From JAXIPB01 sp045403155 (GTDB lineage: Bacteria; Actinomycetota; Actinomycetes; Mycobacteriales; Micromonosporaceae), in the NCBI GenBank assembly GCA_045403155.1, contig JAXIPB010000146.1, forward strand, positions 3,196 through 67,195: a DNA stretch of 64,000 bases. Direction: 5' to 3'. Positions 15,017 through 23,415 of the stretch are shown one piece after another (position 1 is the stretch's first letter; each line of letters opens with the position of its first letter). The position numbers were made by a program, and so were the translations under genes. The notes under the pieces were generated by a model, which did no database searches, was not told the DNA's origin, and worked only from the letters and a program-made list of their open reading frames with translations.

Positions 15017-17125
15017 CTAGCGTCGCCGCGAACGGGCCTCGGCGGTGTCATCGCTGAGTTGTGGACGCAACCGAGGCTTGGCGTCCACAGTGGTCCGTCC
15101 ACGGCCGAAGGCGTCGACGGTGCCCCACCGCCCCGGAATGTCGAGCAGGGCGAGGGCTCCAATCGCGGACGGCAGGGCCGGATCCACGACCAGATGCTCG
15201 CCGATCGGCTCCAGGCCGAGCATCGTACGGAGGAGCAACAGGGGAGTTCCGGTCGACCATGCCTGCGGGCTGCAGGCAGTCGGGTACTCCACCGGGTACG
15301 CCGTGAACGATCGCTCGTATCCCGCGAAGGCCTCGGGGAGTCGACCCTTGAAGAAGTCGGCGGCGTCGAGGATTCCGGCCGCGATTCGCGCGGCCTCCGC
15401 CTTGAAGCCGTATCGCCGCAGGCCCCAGGCGATGAAGGAGTTATCGAACGGCCACACCGCGCCCGTGTGGTATCCGATCGGGTTGAACCGGCCCTCGCCC
15501 TCGGCCAAGGTGCGCACACCCCAACCGGAGAAGAGCTTTGGCCCCATCAGATGCTTGGCCACGGCCTTGGCCTTGGACTTGTCGACGATCCCGCTCCAGA
15601 GCAGGTGGCCGATGTTTGAGGACAACGCGTCGACCTGGCCACCGTCGCCGTCCAACGCGAGTGCGAAGTACTGTCCGTCCGCCACCCAGAAGTCGCGGTT
15701 GAAGCGGCGTTTGAGATCGGCGGCCTGCTTCTCGAGTTGGTCGGCGTACGCCGGGTCATTCCAGACGGTCCGGGCCAGCCGAGCCGCGCGGATCTTCGCA
15801 TCGTACGCGTAGCCCTGCAGCTCACACGTCGCCAGTGGGTAGCTGCCCAACCGACCGTCGCGGTATGAGATCGAGTCCCACGAGTCCTTCCAGCACTGGT
15901 TCACCAGGCCGGTCTCCTCGTTGCGTCGCTGATATGAGACGTAGCCGTTACCCTGAAGATCGGCGTACTCGTCGATCCAGGCCAGCGCCGCGCGCGCCTC
16001 GGACTCGTGCTCCTGCACGAGCTTGGTGTCGCCGGTCCACCGTTCGTACTCGTCCATGAGCACGACGAGGAGCTGGGTGGCGTCGGCATTGCCATAGTAC
16101 GGCGAGTGTGGCTGCTCCTCGAACGCGGCGGTCTCGCCGTAGCGCAGCTCGTGCACGATGCGGCCCGGATCCTCCTCGCGGAAGTCGTCCACGCGGCTGC
16201 CCTGCCAGGCGGCGAGCGCGCGGATGGTCGTCGCCGCCAGTTCGGGCGCGAACGGCAACGCCTGCAGGCTGGTCAAGATGCTGTCCCGGCCGAAGATGGT
16301 CATGAACCAGGGCAGGCCCGCGGCCGGCAGGCTCCCACCCCCGGAGACCGGCGGCGAGAACCGCAGGGCGGCGAGGTCGATGAGGCTGCGCCGGTAGGTC
16401 GCCCGCAGCGGCTCCCAGTCGCTGACCACCGAGGGTGCGGACTCAAGCCAGTTCTCCAGACTCGTGTGCATGTCTGGCCGGGCCTTCCTGACCTCACGCC
16501 CGTACTTCGGCTTGGCGTGCGTCTCTCCCCAACCGAGCAGCGCGGTCACCACGTCCAGGTCCGTTGTCCAGTCGCTGTGTGGCTCGATGTGCAGGGAGAA
16601 CGAGACGCCATCCTCATCGAACTGGGCCGGCGCGGATGAAGATATGGTCGTCTCGCGCCGGAACGTCTCCCGTTCGTAGCCGAGCAGCAAGTGCTGTTTG
16701 TCAACGCGGTGGTAGTACTTGCCCTTCTTCCCCTTGGCATCCTTGATTTCAAAGAGGTCGGCGAAGTCGCTGCCCGCATCGATGCGAACGTTGATGTCAA
16801 CGGGCTTGTCGTCGTGGTTGAGGATCGTCAGTTCCTCATGGAAACCGAGACCAACCGCCCGCTGCCTGATGATCGACAGAGTCGCGTTGACGTAGATGGT
16901 CCCGGTCCCGGGCACGAGGAAGAAGCGCGTCTCGAAGTACTGAAGGTCATCCATGGAGAGCGGGTTGAGGCGCTGGCCATCGATGGTGAGCACCCACTTC
17001 GAGAGGAATCGCGTGTCATACGAGAAGAGGCCGGTGGTGTCCGTCGGCGTCGCCTCGATGTCGCCACGGGTATCGCTGACGACGAAGGTGTTTCCGTCGA
17101 GGACGTTCACAAGGTCGGTGCTCAT
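15017..17125 (-). CDS. Debranching-enzyme-like glycoside hydrolase (amylo-alpha-1,6-glucosidase type)
   Basis: 702 residues, complete. The N-terminal ~210 residues form the beta-rich debranching N-terminal domain (VVSDTRGDI, TTGLFSYDTRFLSKWVL are typical). From ~230 an (alpha/alpha)6 catalytic domain follows with WFMTIFGRDSILTSLQ and the segments shared with the partial gene at the left edge. The family hydrolyses alpha-glucan branch points or related alpha-glucosides; the fine specificity is unknown. AGGAGG lies ten bases before the ATG. Its ATGA overlaps the SCP2 gene stop, so the two are translationally coupled. It is the last gene of a five-gene operon with ndh, zwf and a GMC oxidoreductase. 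Confidence 0.88.
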   Translation of the reverse strand: MSTDLVNVLDGNTFVVSDTRGDIEATPTDTTGLFSYDTRFLSKWVLTIDGQRLNPLSMDDLQYFETRFFLVPGTGTIYVNATLSIIRQRAVGLGFHEELTILNHDDKPVDINVRIDAGSDFADLFEIKDAKGKKGKYYHRVDKQHLLLGYERETFRRETTISSSAPAQFDEDGVSFSLHIEPHSDWTTDLDVVTALLGWGETHAKPKYGREVRKARPDMHTSLENWLESAPSVVSDWEPLRATYRRSLIDLAALRFSPPVSGGGSLPAAGLPWFMTIFGRDSILTSLQALPFAPELAATTIRALAAWQGSRVDDFREEDPGRIVHELRYGETAAFEEQPHSPYYGNADATQLLVVLMDEYERWTGDTKLVQEHESEARAALAWIDEYADLQGNGYVSYQRRNEETGLVNQCWKDSWDSISYRDGRLGSYPLATCELQGYAYDAKIRAARLARTVWNDPAYADQLEKQAADLKRRFNRDFWVADGQYFALALDGDGGQVDALSSNIGHLLWSGIVDKSKAKAVAKHLMGPKLFSGWGVRTLAEGEGRFNPIGYHTGAVWPFDNSFIAWGLRRYGFKAEAARIAAGILDAADFFKGRLPEAFAGYERSFTAYPVEYPTACSPQAWSTGTPLLLLRTMLGLEPIGEHLVVDPALPSAIGALALLDIPGRWGTVDAFGRGRTTVDAKPRLRPQLSDDTAEARSRRR

Positions 17126-17499
17126 GCCGGTCGTGCCTCCTGAGTGGGTGCGGGCTGGGCGGCGCGGGCGCTGGGCGGCCCGGGGAAGAGACGCTGGAAG
17201 CGCACGAGGAGCGATGGATTGCCCTCGGCGGATATCAGGCCTCGCAGAATGGATGCCAACGCGTTCGCCTCGCCTCGAGCGAGCCTGTCGAAGAGCTCCC
17301 TTTCGGTGTGCAGCACCGCGTCGGCCTTGGCCTTCTCGGTAGAGACCGAGATATTGCCCTTGTCGATCGCGAGGAGGTAGTGCTCGGTTGCCTTTCCCCG
17401 GTCGAGGTCGATCCGCACTGTGCCCGTGGCGGTGCCCATGGGCGGCGGCGTTGAAGGTTTCGAGATTCTTTCGAAGAACTCTGTTGTCGCGTCAGGCAT
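17122..17499 (-). CDS. SCP2 sterol-carrier-like domain protein
   Basis: 125 residues. A single SCP2-type domain: TEFFERI near the start, GTVRIDLDRGKATEHYLLAIDKGNISVS as the central strands, and DAVLHTERELFDRLARGEANALASIL for the helix that closes the lipid pocket. Such domains bind hydrophobic ligands or act as accessory folds of other enzymes. AGGAGGGG upstream supports the ATG. It is wedged between the GMC oxidoreductase (8 bp) and the hydrolase (4-bp overlap). It may therefore hold or present a hydrophobic substrate or quinone-like cofactor for the GMC enzyme, which is speculation. Confidence 0.82.
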   Translation of the reverse strand: MPDATTEFFERISKPSTPPPMGTATGTVRIDLDRGKATEHYLLAIDKGNISVSTEKAKADAVLHTERELFDRLARGEANALASILRGLISAEGNPSLLVRFQRLFPGPPSARAAQPAPTQEARPA

Positions 17500-17507
17500 T
17501 TCCCCTC

Positions 17508-19106
17508 CTATAGAACCTTTGGCCGACCGGTCGCGGCGCGTGCCGATACACCCATGCGTTGCAGCAGGTGGTCGCCGACCCGGATCGCGTTCGCCATCGC
17601 GGTGAGCGCCGGGTTTACGGCGGAGATGCTCGGAAAGAAGCTCGTATCCACGACGTAGAGGTTGTCCACCTCATGCGTTCGGCAGTTGACATCGAGCACC
17701 GAGGTGGCCGGATCCGTCCCGAATCGGCAGGTGCCCGCCTGGTGCGCGACCCCGGCGAGCGGGATGTCGCTCTTCATGTACGCGAAGCGGTGGATCAGGT
17801 GGTCGGGATGCAGGCGGAGTCGACCGAGCATCGACTTCAGCTGGGTGTACAGGCGCTCGGCCGCGGTCCTGTTGCTGGACTGGTAGCGGAGCTGGATGTT
17901 GCCCGACCGATCGAGCGTGACCCGGTTGTCCGACCGCGGAAGGTCCTCCGTGGAGAGCCAAAAGTCCACGGCGTGGCTGGCCACGTCCTTCAGCGCCCAG
18001 GTCGGGGCGAGCTTGGTCTCCAGCTGCTTTTCGCCGCGGAACATCGTCGCCTGCGACTTGCCGATCATCTGGATGTTCCCCATCGGATAGTCGAAATCCG
18101 GCCCGCGGAAGTAGTAGTCGTTGAGGCCGAGGGTCTTCTGGAACACCGTCGGGTTCGGCTCTCGGGACAGCGCGAGCACGGCCTGACTCGTGTGGAACAT
18201 GTAGTTGCGACCGACCTCGTCAGAGCCGTTGGCCAGCCCGCTGGGATGCCGGTCGCTGGCGGAGGCCAGCAGCAGCTTGGCGGAGTTGGCCGCGCCGCAC
18301 GAGACGACGACGATGTCGCCCCGGTACCGCTCCAGGTGACCCTCGTGATCGACCAGCACCTCGGTGACGGCATTGCCGGATGGGTTGGTCTCCAGCCGTA
18401 CCGCCTGGGCGTGCGTAAGCAGCGTGACGTTGGATTGCTCGAGCGCCGGTCGTACCCCAACAACCTCGGCGTCGGACTTGGCGTGAACCAGGCAGGGGAA
18501 GCCGTCACACGTCGGGCAGCGCACGCACTGGCTGTACGCCATGTTCGCCTCGTTGAGCATGATGCCGCACGGCGCGTGGAACGGATGGTTGCCCGCCGCG
18601 GCGAGGTCATCGGAGAGCTGCTGGATGCGCGGCTCGTGCGAGACGGGCGGAAACGCGTACGGCGCGCTCGCCGGTGGTTCGGTGGGATCCTCACCTCGAG
18701 CACCGTGCACCTGATAGAGCTGCTCCGCCTGGGTGTAGTACGGCTCCATGACCTCGTACGAGATGGGCCATGCGGGCGAGACGCCGTCGTGGTGCCGCAG
18801 CTCGCCGAAATCCTCGACGCGCATGCGATACAGCGCTGCGCCGTACAGCTTGGTGGCACCGCCGACGAAGTAGTGCACCTGCGGCTGAAAGGCCTTGCCG
18901 TCGTTGAACCAGGTGTCCTTCGAGATGTAGCGGTTGTTGACGAAGACCTCGGCGGTGTCCCAGTTCTGCGGCTCGCGGCGCAGCCAGTCGCCGCGCTCGA
19001 GCAGCAGGATCCGCTTGCCGGAGGGGGCGAGGTGGCGGGCGAGCGTGCCACCGCCGGCCCCCGTCCCGATGATGATGACGTCGTACGCGCTGCCGGCGCT
19101 CGTCAT
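17508..19106 (-). CDS. GMC family FAD-dependent oxidoreductase with a cysteine cluster
   Basis: About 532 residues. The FAD-binding GxGxxG is IIIGTGAGGGTLARHL near the start. The catalytic His and Asn are at HQAGTCRFG and SAVNPALTAMANA at the C-terminus. A five-cysteine patch (Cys180, then Cys194, 197, 200 and 205 in QCVRCPTCDGFPC) lies after the FAD domain; in relatives with an FeS cluster, such as FAD-glucose and sorbitol dehydrogenases, cysteines occur in a similar region. The family oxidises alcohols and sugars. GGGGGAG before ATG 19106 fixes the start; the longer frame upstream has no conserved residues. There is no Tat or Sec signal, so it is cytoplasmic. The electron acceptor is unknown. 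Confidence 0.88.
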   Translation of the reverse strand: MTSAGSAYDVIIIGTGAGGGTLARHLAPSGKRILLLERGDWLRREPQNWDTAEVFVNNRYISKDTWFNDGKAFQPQVHYFVGGATKLYGAALYRMRVEDFGELRHHDGVSPAWPISYEVMEPYYTQAEQLYQVHGARGEDPTEPPASAPYAFPPVSHEPRIQQLSDDLAAAGNHPFHAPCGIMLNEANMAYSQCVRCPTCDGFPCLVHAKSDAEVVGVRPALEQSNVTLLTHAQAVRLETNPSGNAVTEVLVDHEGHLERYRGDIVVVSCGAANSAKLLLASASDRHPSGLANGSDEVGRNYMFHTSQAVLALSREPNPTVFQKTLGLNDYYFRGPDFDYPMGNIQMIGKSQATMFRGEKQLETKLAPTWALKDVASHAVDFWLSTEDLPRSDNRVTLDRSGNIQLRYQSSNRTAAERLYTQLKSMLGRLRLHPDHLIHRFAYMKSDIPLAGVAHQAGTCRFGTDPATSVLDVNCRTHEVDNLYVVDTSFFPSISAVNPALTAMANAIRVGDHLLQRMGVSARAATGRPKVL

Positions 19107-19146
19107 TTCGACTCCCCCATCCGCCCGGCCCGGGTGACGACGGCGG

Positions 19147-20562
19147 TCACGACTCAAGCCAGGGTTCTTGCCAGCGGCCGAATTCGGCCACGAGGTCGTC
19201 GGCCGCCGCGGGACCCCACGTACCCGGCGTGTAGGAGTGGATTGGCGTCGGCGCGTCGAGGAGCGGTTGCATGACGCGCCACTGCTGCTCGACGCCGTCC
19301 TGCCGGGCGAATCGTGTGCTGTGGCCAACCATCGCGGCATGCAGCAACACCTCGTACGGTGTCGGTGCGTCGCCGCCCTCCCGGGCAAGCTCGCGCTGCA
19401 GCGGCATCGACTCGGGCTCCTCGGTGATCGGCGGGCGTGCGTCGAGGTCCAACCGGACGCCGGTCGACGGATCGAGCCTCACCACGAGCTGGTTGGGTTT
19501 GGGCGCACGGTGGTCGAATCGCTGTATGCCAAGGCGCGGTGGTCGTTTGAAAATCATCCGAAACTCCGTCTGGGTCGCCGGTAAGCGCTTGCCGGCGCGA
19601 ATGAAGAACGGGACGCCGGACCACCGCCAGTTGTCGATTTCGAGGCGAAGCGCGGCGTACGTCGCAGTGGTCGAGTCGGGCCCGATCCCGTCGATGCCGA
19701 GGTACCCATCGTATTGACCGCGGACGTAATGGGCTGGGTCCGCCTCGATGACCGCGCGCCACAGCGCGACCTGCTGGTTCTTAATCGTGTCGGGGTCCCG
19801 GCCGGCGGGTGGTTCCATCGCTCCGGCGGCGACCAATTGCATGATGTGGTTGACCACGACGTCGCGCAGCGCCCCGACCTTGTCGTAGAAGTGGCCGCGG
19901 TCCTCAACGCCGAAGCTCTCCGCCATCGTGATCTGCACCGACTCGACGTAGTTCCGGTTCCAGACCGGTTCGAGCACGGTGTTGGCGAACCGAAGGTAGA
20001 GCAGCTCCTCAATTCCGGTCTTTCCGAGGAAGTGATCGATGCGGTAGATGCGTGATTCGTCAATGTACTGGTGCAGCTCCTCGGCCAGCGCCCGGGCGGA
20101 CGCGAGTTCGTGTCCGAAGGGCTTCTCGATGACGACGCGGCCGGTTTGTGTGAGACCGACGTCGGAGAGGCCCTGGACCGCCGGGCCGAACAGGAAGGGC
20201 GGGGTCTGGAGGTAGAAGACGGGGTTCGCCGCGCCTTTGATGGTCGCAGCGACGTGCTGGTGGGTGGCTGGGTCGGTGACGTCGCCGGGCAGGTAGGACA
20301 GGCGCGCGGCGAACCGGTCGAACACATCGGGGTCGACGTCCTCGCCGGTCGCCTCGATCGACTCGCTGGCGTGCTTGCGGAGATCGTCCGCGCTCCAATG
20401 GTCGACCGCGACGCCGACGATCGGGCAATTGAGCAATCCCCGCTTCTCCAGCCGGTAGAGCGAGTGGAACGTCATCACCTTGGCCAGGTCGCCCGTGATC
20501 CCGAAGATCACGAGGACGTCAGCGGGCCGTGTTGCTACGTCAGTCGCCATGTTCCTGTCCAT
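19147..20562 (-). CDS. zwf: Glucose-6-phosphate dehydrogenase
   Basis: About 471 residues. The nucleotide motif is GITGDLAKVMT, with Val where many homologues have Arg or Lys after DLAK. The catalytic site RIDHFLGK is intact, EKPFG provides the substrate-side lysine, and the C-terminal substrate domain is complete. It makes 6-phosphogluconolactone and NAD(P)H. The start could be 20562 or 20550 (MATDV). No opcA or pgl lies next to it, which is unusual for an actinobacterial zwf and suggests a paralogue outside the main pentose phosphate cluster. It sits seven bp after ndh and 40 bp before the GMC oxidoreductase in one transcription unit. Confidence 0.93.
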   Translation of the reverse strand: MDRNMATDVATRPADVLVIFGITGDLAKVMTFHSLYRLEKRGLLNCPIVGVAVDHWSADDLRKHASESIEATGEDVDPDVFDRFAARLSYLPGDVTDPATHQHVAATIKGAANPVFYLQTPPFLFGPAVQGLSDVGLTQTGRVVIEKPFGHELASARALAEELHQYIDESRIYRIDHFLGKTGIEELLYLRFANTVLEPVWNRNYVESVQITMAESFGVEDRGHFYDKVGALRDVVVNHIMQLVAAGAMEPPAGRDPDTIKNQQVALWRAVIEADPAHYVRGQYDGYLGIDGIGPDSTTATYAALRLEIDNWRWSGVPFFIRAGKRLPATQTEFRMIFKRPPRLGIQRFDHRAPKPNQLVVRLDPSTGVRLDLDARPPITEEPESMPLQRELAREGGDAPTPYEVLLHAAMVGHSTRFARQDGVEQQWRVMQPLLDAPTPIHSYTPGTWGPAAADDLVAEFGRWQEPWLES

Positions 20563-20569
20563 CGCCTCG

Positions 20570-21871
20570 TCAGCTGGTCTCCCAGTGGATCCGGGGAGTG
20601 TCGATCGTGGCCGGGTCGAGGAGTGCGGCCGATCGGTGGTGCGGACGAAGGTAGAAATCCTCGGCCCAAGCGGTGAACGCCTTCAGCTCCGCGCCCGCGT
20701 TGGCCATAAGCTCCGCGTGGACGCCGAGCCACGCGGCGAACGCGAACCGGCCATGCAGCTCGTGGCGGTGCTCACCGATCTCGGCCACGGCGGCCTTCCG
20801 GCCGATCATCGCCATGATCCCCTTGTCGCGGTAATGAAACGGCGTGCCCGGCATGTTCTCGGCGGCGGCGAGAATGTTCTGCGCCGCCCAATCCCCGGAC
20901 TGTTGGGCGACGCTGCCCAGTTGAGGCAGTGCCGGCTCGTCGCCGTACGGGATGTTGGCGAAGTCGCCGAGCGCGTACACATTCGGATGTCCGGGCACGG
21001 TGAGATCGGGTTGCACGGAAAGGCGACCGCCGCGGCCCTGCGCGATTCCCGTCCGGCCGGCCAGGGGAGCGGCCATCTCCCCGCCACCCCAGACCACGAG
21101 ATGACTCTTGATCGTCGTGGTATCGCTGAGCGCGACGTGGTCGGCCGCAATCTCCTTGGCGGACACCCCGAGGCGCAGTTGCACGCCACGGCGCTGCAGC
21201 TGCTTCGCCCCGTAGGCATGCGCCGCGTCGGAGAATGGGGCCAGCAGAACAGGGCCGAGGTCGACGAGGATTACCTTGGCGCCGGCGACCGCCAGATGCT
21301 CGTACACGTGCGGCATGACATCGTGTACGAGCTCGGCCAGAGCGCCGGCCGTTTCGACGCCGGTACAGCCACCCCCGACGACGACGAAGGTGAGCGCGCC
21401 GTCGTCGATCAGCTCCGGCTTCGTGGCGGCGTCCTGGAACAGCTGCAGGACACGGGCCCGCACCCTCTCGGCGTCGTGAAGCGAATAGAGCGGAAACGCG
21501 AATTCATGAGCCCCCGGGGTGTGAAAGAAGTTCGGCTGGGCGCCCGCGGCGAGGACGAGAACGTCGCCGGCGACCGTCCCGCCGTCCGCCAGAGTTACCG
21601 ACCGCGCCTCTGGATCGGCCGAGGCGACCTCGGCCGTGCGCACGTCAACGTTGGTGTCGCGATGAAACATCTTCGTCAGGTCGAACCTGACGTCGCTCGG
21701 CGTCAATTCGGCGGACGCGACCTGATACAGAAGTGGCTGAAACTGGTGGTAGCCGTTCTTGTCGAGCAGAGTGACCCGGACCGCGGGCTCACCCGCGAGA
21801 CGCTTGGCGCAGGCGATCCCCGCGAAGCCTCCGCCGACGACGATGACGTGGGTGGCGTCGGGCTGGCTCAT
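20570..21871 (-). CDS. Type II NADH dehydrogenase-like FAD oxidoreductase
   Basis: 433 residues, two Rossmann folds: HVIVVGGGFAGIACAKRL for FAD and TFVVVGGGCTGVETAGALAEL for NADH, with VYALGDFANIP closing the FAD site. The C-terminal part (LHGRFAFAAWLGVHAELM) has the amphipathic character of NDH-2 proteins that dock at the membrane. NDH-2 passes electrons from NADH to menaquinone without pumping protons. GGGGGAG before the ATG supports the start. First gene of a five-gene operon and divergent from cydAB (150 bp), so the two may be co-regulated as a short respiratory chain. Confidence 0.88.
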   Translation of the reverse strand: MSQPDATHVIVVGGGFAGIACAKRLAGEPAVRVTLLDKNGYHQFQPLLYQVASAELTPSDVRFDLTKMFHRDTNVDVRTAEVASADPEARSVTLADGGTVAGDVLVLAAGAQPNFFHTPGAHEFAFPLYSLHDAERVRARVLQLFQDAATKPELIDDGALTFVVVGGGCTGVETAGALAELVHDVMPHVYEHLAVAGAKVILVDLGPVLLAPFSDAAHAYGAKQLQRRGVQLRLGVSAKEIAADHVALSDTTTIKSHLVVWGGGEMAAPLAGRTGIAQGRGGRLSVQPDLTVPGHPNVYALGDFANIPYGDEPALPQLGSVAQQSGDWAAQNILAAAENMPGTPFHYRDKGIMAMIGRKAAVAEIGEHRHELHGRFAFAAWLGVHAELMANAGAELKAFTAWAEDFYLRPHHRSAALLDPATIDTPRIHWETS

Positions 21872-21900
21872 CGTCTCCCCCGTAGCTGCGCGTTCCGGGC

Positions 21901-21912
21901 TAGCGCGCGCTA
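21901..21912. promoter_or_regulatory. 12-bp palindrome in the ndh-cydA divergent promoter region
   Basis: TAGCGCGCGCTA is a perfect palindrome 29 bp upstream of the ndh start and 110 bp upstream of cydA. It is the only clear dyad in the divergent gap and could be an operator for a shared redox regulator. It does not match the Rex consensus I know. Confidence 0.3.
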
Positions 21913-22021
21913 CCGCTCATCCTGATTGGCGCAGGCGTCGAATGTGGCCGAATCGGCGTACTCGGCGCCGTTTCTGCCCCACTCTGGACAATGTCCGTTC
22001 CGATGGAGGGTCGCTGGCCAG

Positions 22022-23407
22022 ATGTCGACCGTGGATCTCGCCCGGGTGCAGTTCGCCATGACCTCGATCTACCACTTCCTGTTTGTGCCACTCACGATCG
22101 GTCTGAGCTTCCTGACCGCTTTGCTGCAGACCTCGTGGCACCGCAGCGACCGCCCGGAGTATCTGCGGCTGACCCGGTTCTTCGGCACCCTGTTAGTCAT
22201 CAACGTCGCCGTCGGCGTCGTCACCGGGCTGGTGCAGGAGTTCGAGTTCGGCATGAACTGGTCGGACTACTCGCGCTTCGTCGGCGACGTCTTCGGAGCC
22301 CCGCTCGCGATGGAGGGGCTCGCGGCCTTCTTCCTGGAGTCGGTCTTCCTCGGGCTATGGCTCTTCGGCTGGGGTCGCCTGCCGAAGCGAGTGCACCTGG
22401 CCACGATCTGGGCGGTCGCGATCGGCGGCGCGTTGTCGGCCGCGTTCATCATGGCGGCCAACTCATGGATGCAGCGACCGGTCGGGTACGAGATCAATTC
22501 GACCAACGGAAGGGCACAACTCACCGACATCTGGGCCGTGCTCACCAACCCGGTGTTTGTCTGGGGCTATCTGCATGTCCTGTTGGCCTCGCTGGTCACC
22601 GCCGGGGCGGTGATGCTCGGTGTCTCCGCATGGCACCTGCGGCGGCGGTCCAATCCAGAGGTCTTTGAGCGCTCGGCCAAGTTGGCCATCATCGTGCTGG
22701 TGCCCGCGTCGTTGCTCGCGCTGTTGGTGGGCAGTCACCTTGGCATTATCGAAACCACGTATCAGCCGATGAAGATCTCCGCGGCCGAGGCGCAGTGGGA
22801 CACTTGCCAGCCATGCTCGTTCTCGCTCTTCCAGATCGGCGGCGGCAACAACGACGAGACGCCCTCGCAGGTCATCGAGATCCCGCATCTGCTGTCTGTG
22901 CTCGCGACGGGTACGTGGGACGGCCAAGTGGTCGGGCTCAATGAGCTTCAGTCCCAGTACGAACAGCAGTATGGTTCGGGCTATTACGTCCCCAACGTCT
23001 TCATCCAGTACTGGTCGATGCGGGTGATGGCCTACGGTGGCGCGTTGGTATTTCTGATCGCGCTGGTTGGGGCGTGGCTGCTTTGGCGCAATCGGCTCGC
23101 GACATCGAGGCGGTTTCTCTGGCTGGCCGTGTGGACGGCCCCGTTGCCCTTCATCATGAACATCGCGGGTTGGATGCTCACCGAGAATGGGCGCCAGCCC
23201 TGGATAGTGCAGGGTTTGTTGCTGACCAAGGACGCCGCCTCGCCGTCGGTGACCACCACGAGCATCGTCATCAGCCTGATCGTGTTCCTGCTGCTGTACG
23301 GAGCGCTCGCCGTTGTGGATTTCGTGCTCATGACACACTTCGCCCGCAAGGAGCTAGCGCCGGCCGAGGGCCGTGACGAGGACGAAGTTCCGGAAATCAC
23401 CTATTAG
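22022..23407 (+). CDS. cydA: Cytochrome bd ubiquinol oxidase subunit I
   Basis: About 461 residues, nine or so membrane segments. LARVQFAMTSIYHFLFVPLTIG at the start contains the haem-ligand His; the Q loop is short, about the length seen in actinobacterial and Bacillus CydA; GYLHVLLASLVTAGAVM and the conserved GRQPWIVQGLLLT are present. With CydB it forms a terminal oxidase that takes electrons from menaquinol and reduces O2 with high affinity. GGAGGG ten bases upstream fixes the ATG at 22022; the frame open from 21926 is non-conserved. cydB starts eight bp after its stop. cydDC is not downstream in this window. Confidence 0.96.
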   Translation: MSTVDLARVQFAMTSIYHFLFVPLTIGLSFLTALLQTSWHRSDRPEYLRLTRFFGTLLVINVAVGVVTGLVQEFEFGMNWSDYSRFVGDVFGAPLAMEGLAAFFLESVFLGLWLFGWGRLPKRVHLATIWAVAIGGALSAAFIMAANSWMQRPVGYEINSTNGRAQLTDIWAVLTNPVFVWGYLHVLLASLVTAGAVMLGVSAWHLRRRSNPEVFERSAKLAIIVLVPASLLALLVGSHLGIIETTYQPMKISAAEAQWDTCQPCSFSLFQIGGGNNDETPSQVIEIPHLLSVLATGTWDGQVVGLNELQSQYEQQYGSGYYVPNVFIQYWSMRVMAYGGALVFLIALVGAWLLWRNRLATSRRFLWLAVWTAPLPFIMNIAGWMLTENGRQPWIVQGLLLTKDAASPSVTTTSIVISLIVFLLLYGALAVVDFVLMTHFARKELAPAEGRDEDEVPEITY

Positions 23408-23415
23408 GACGTTGG

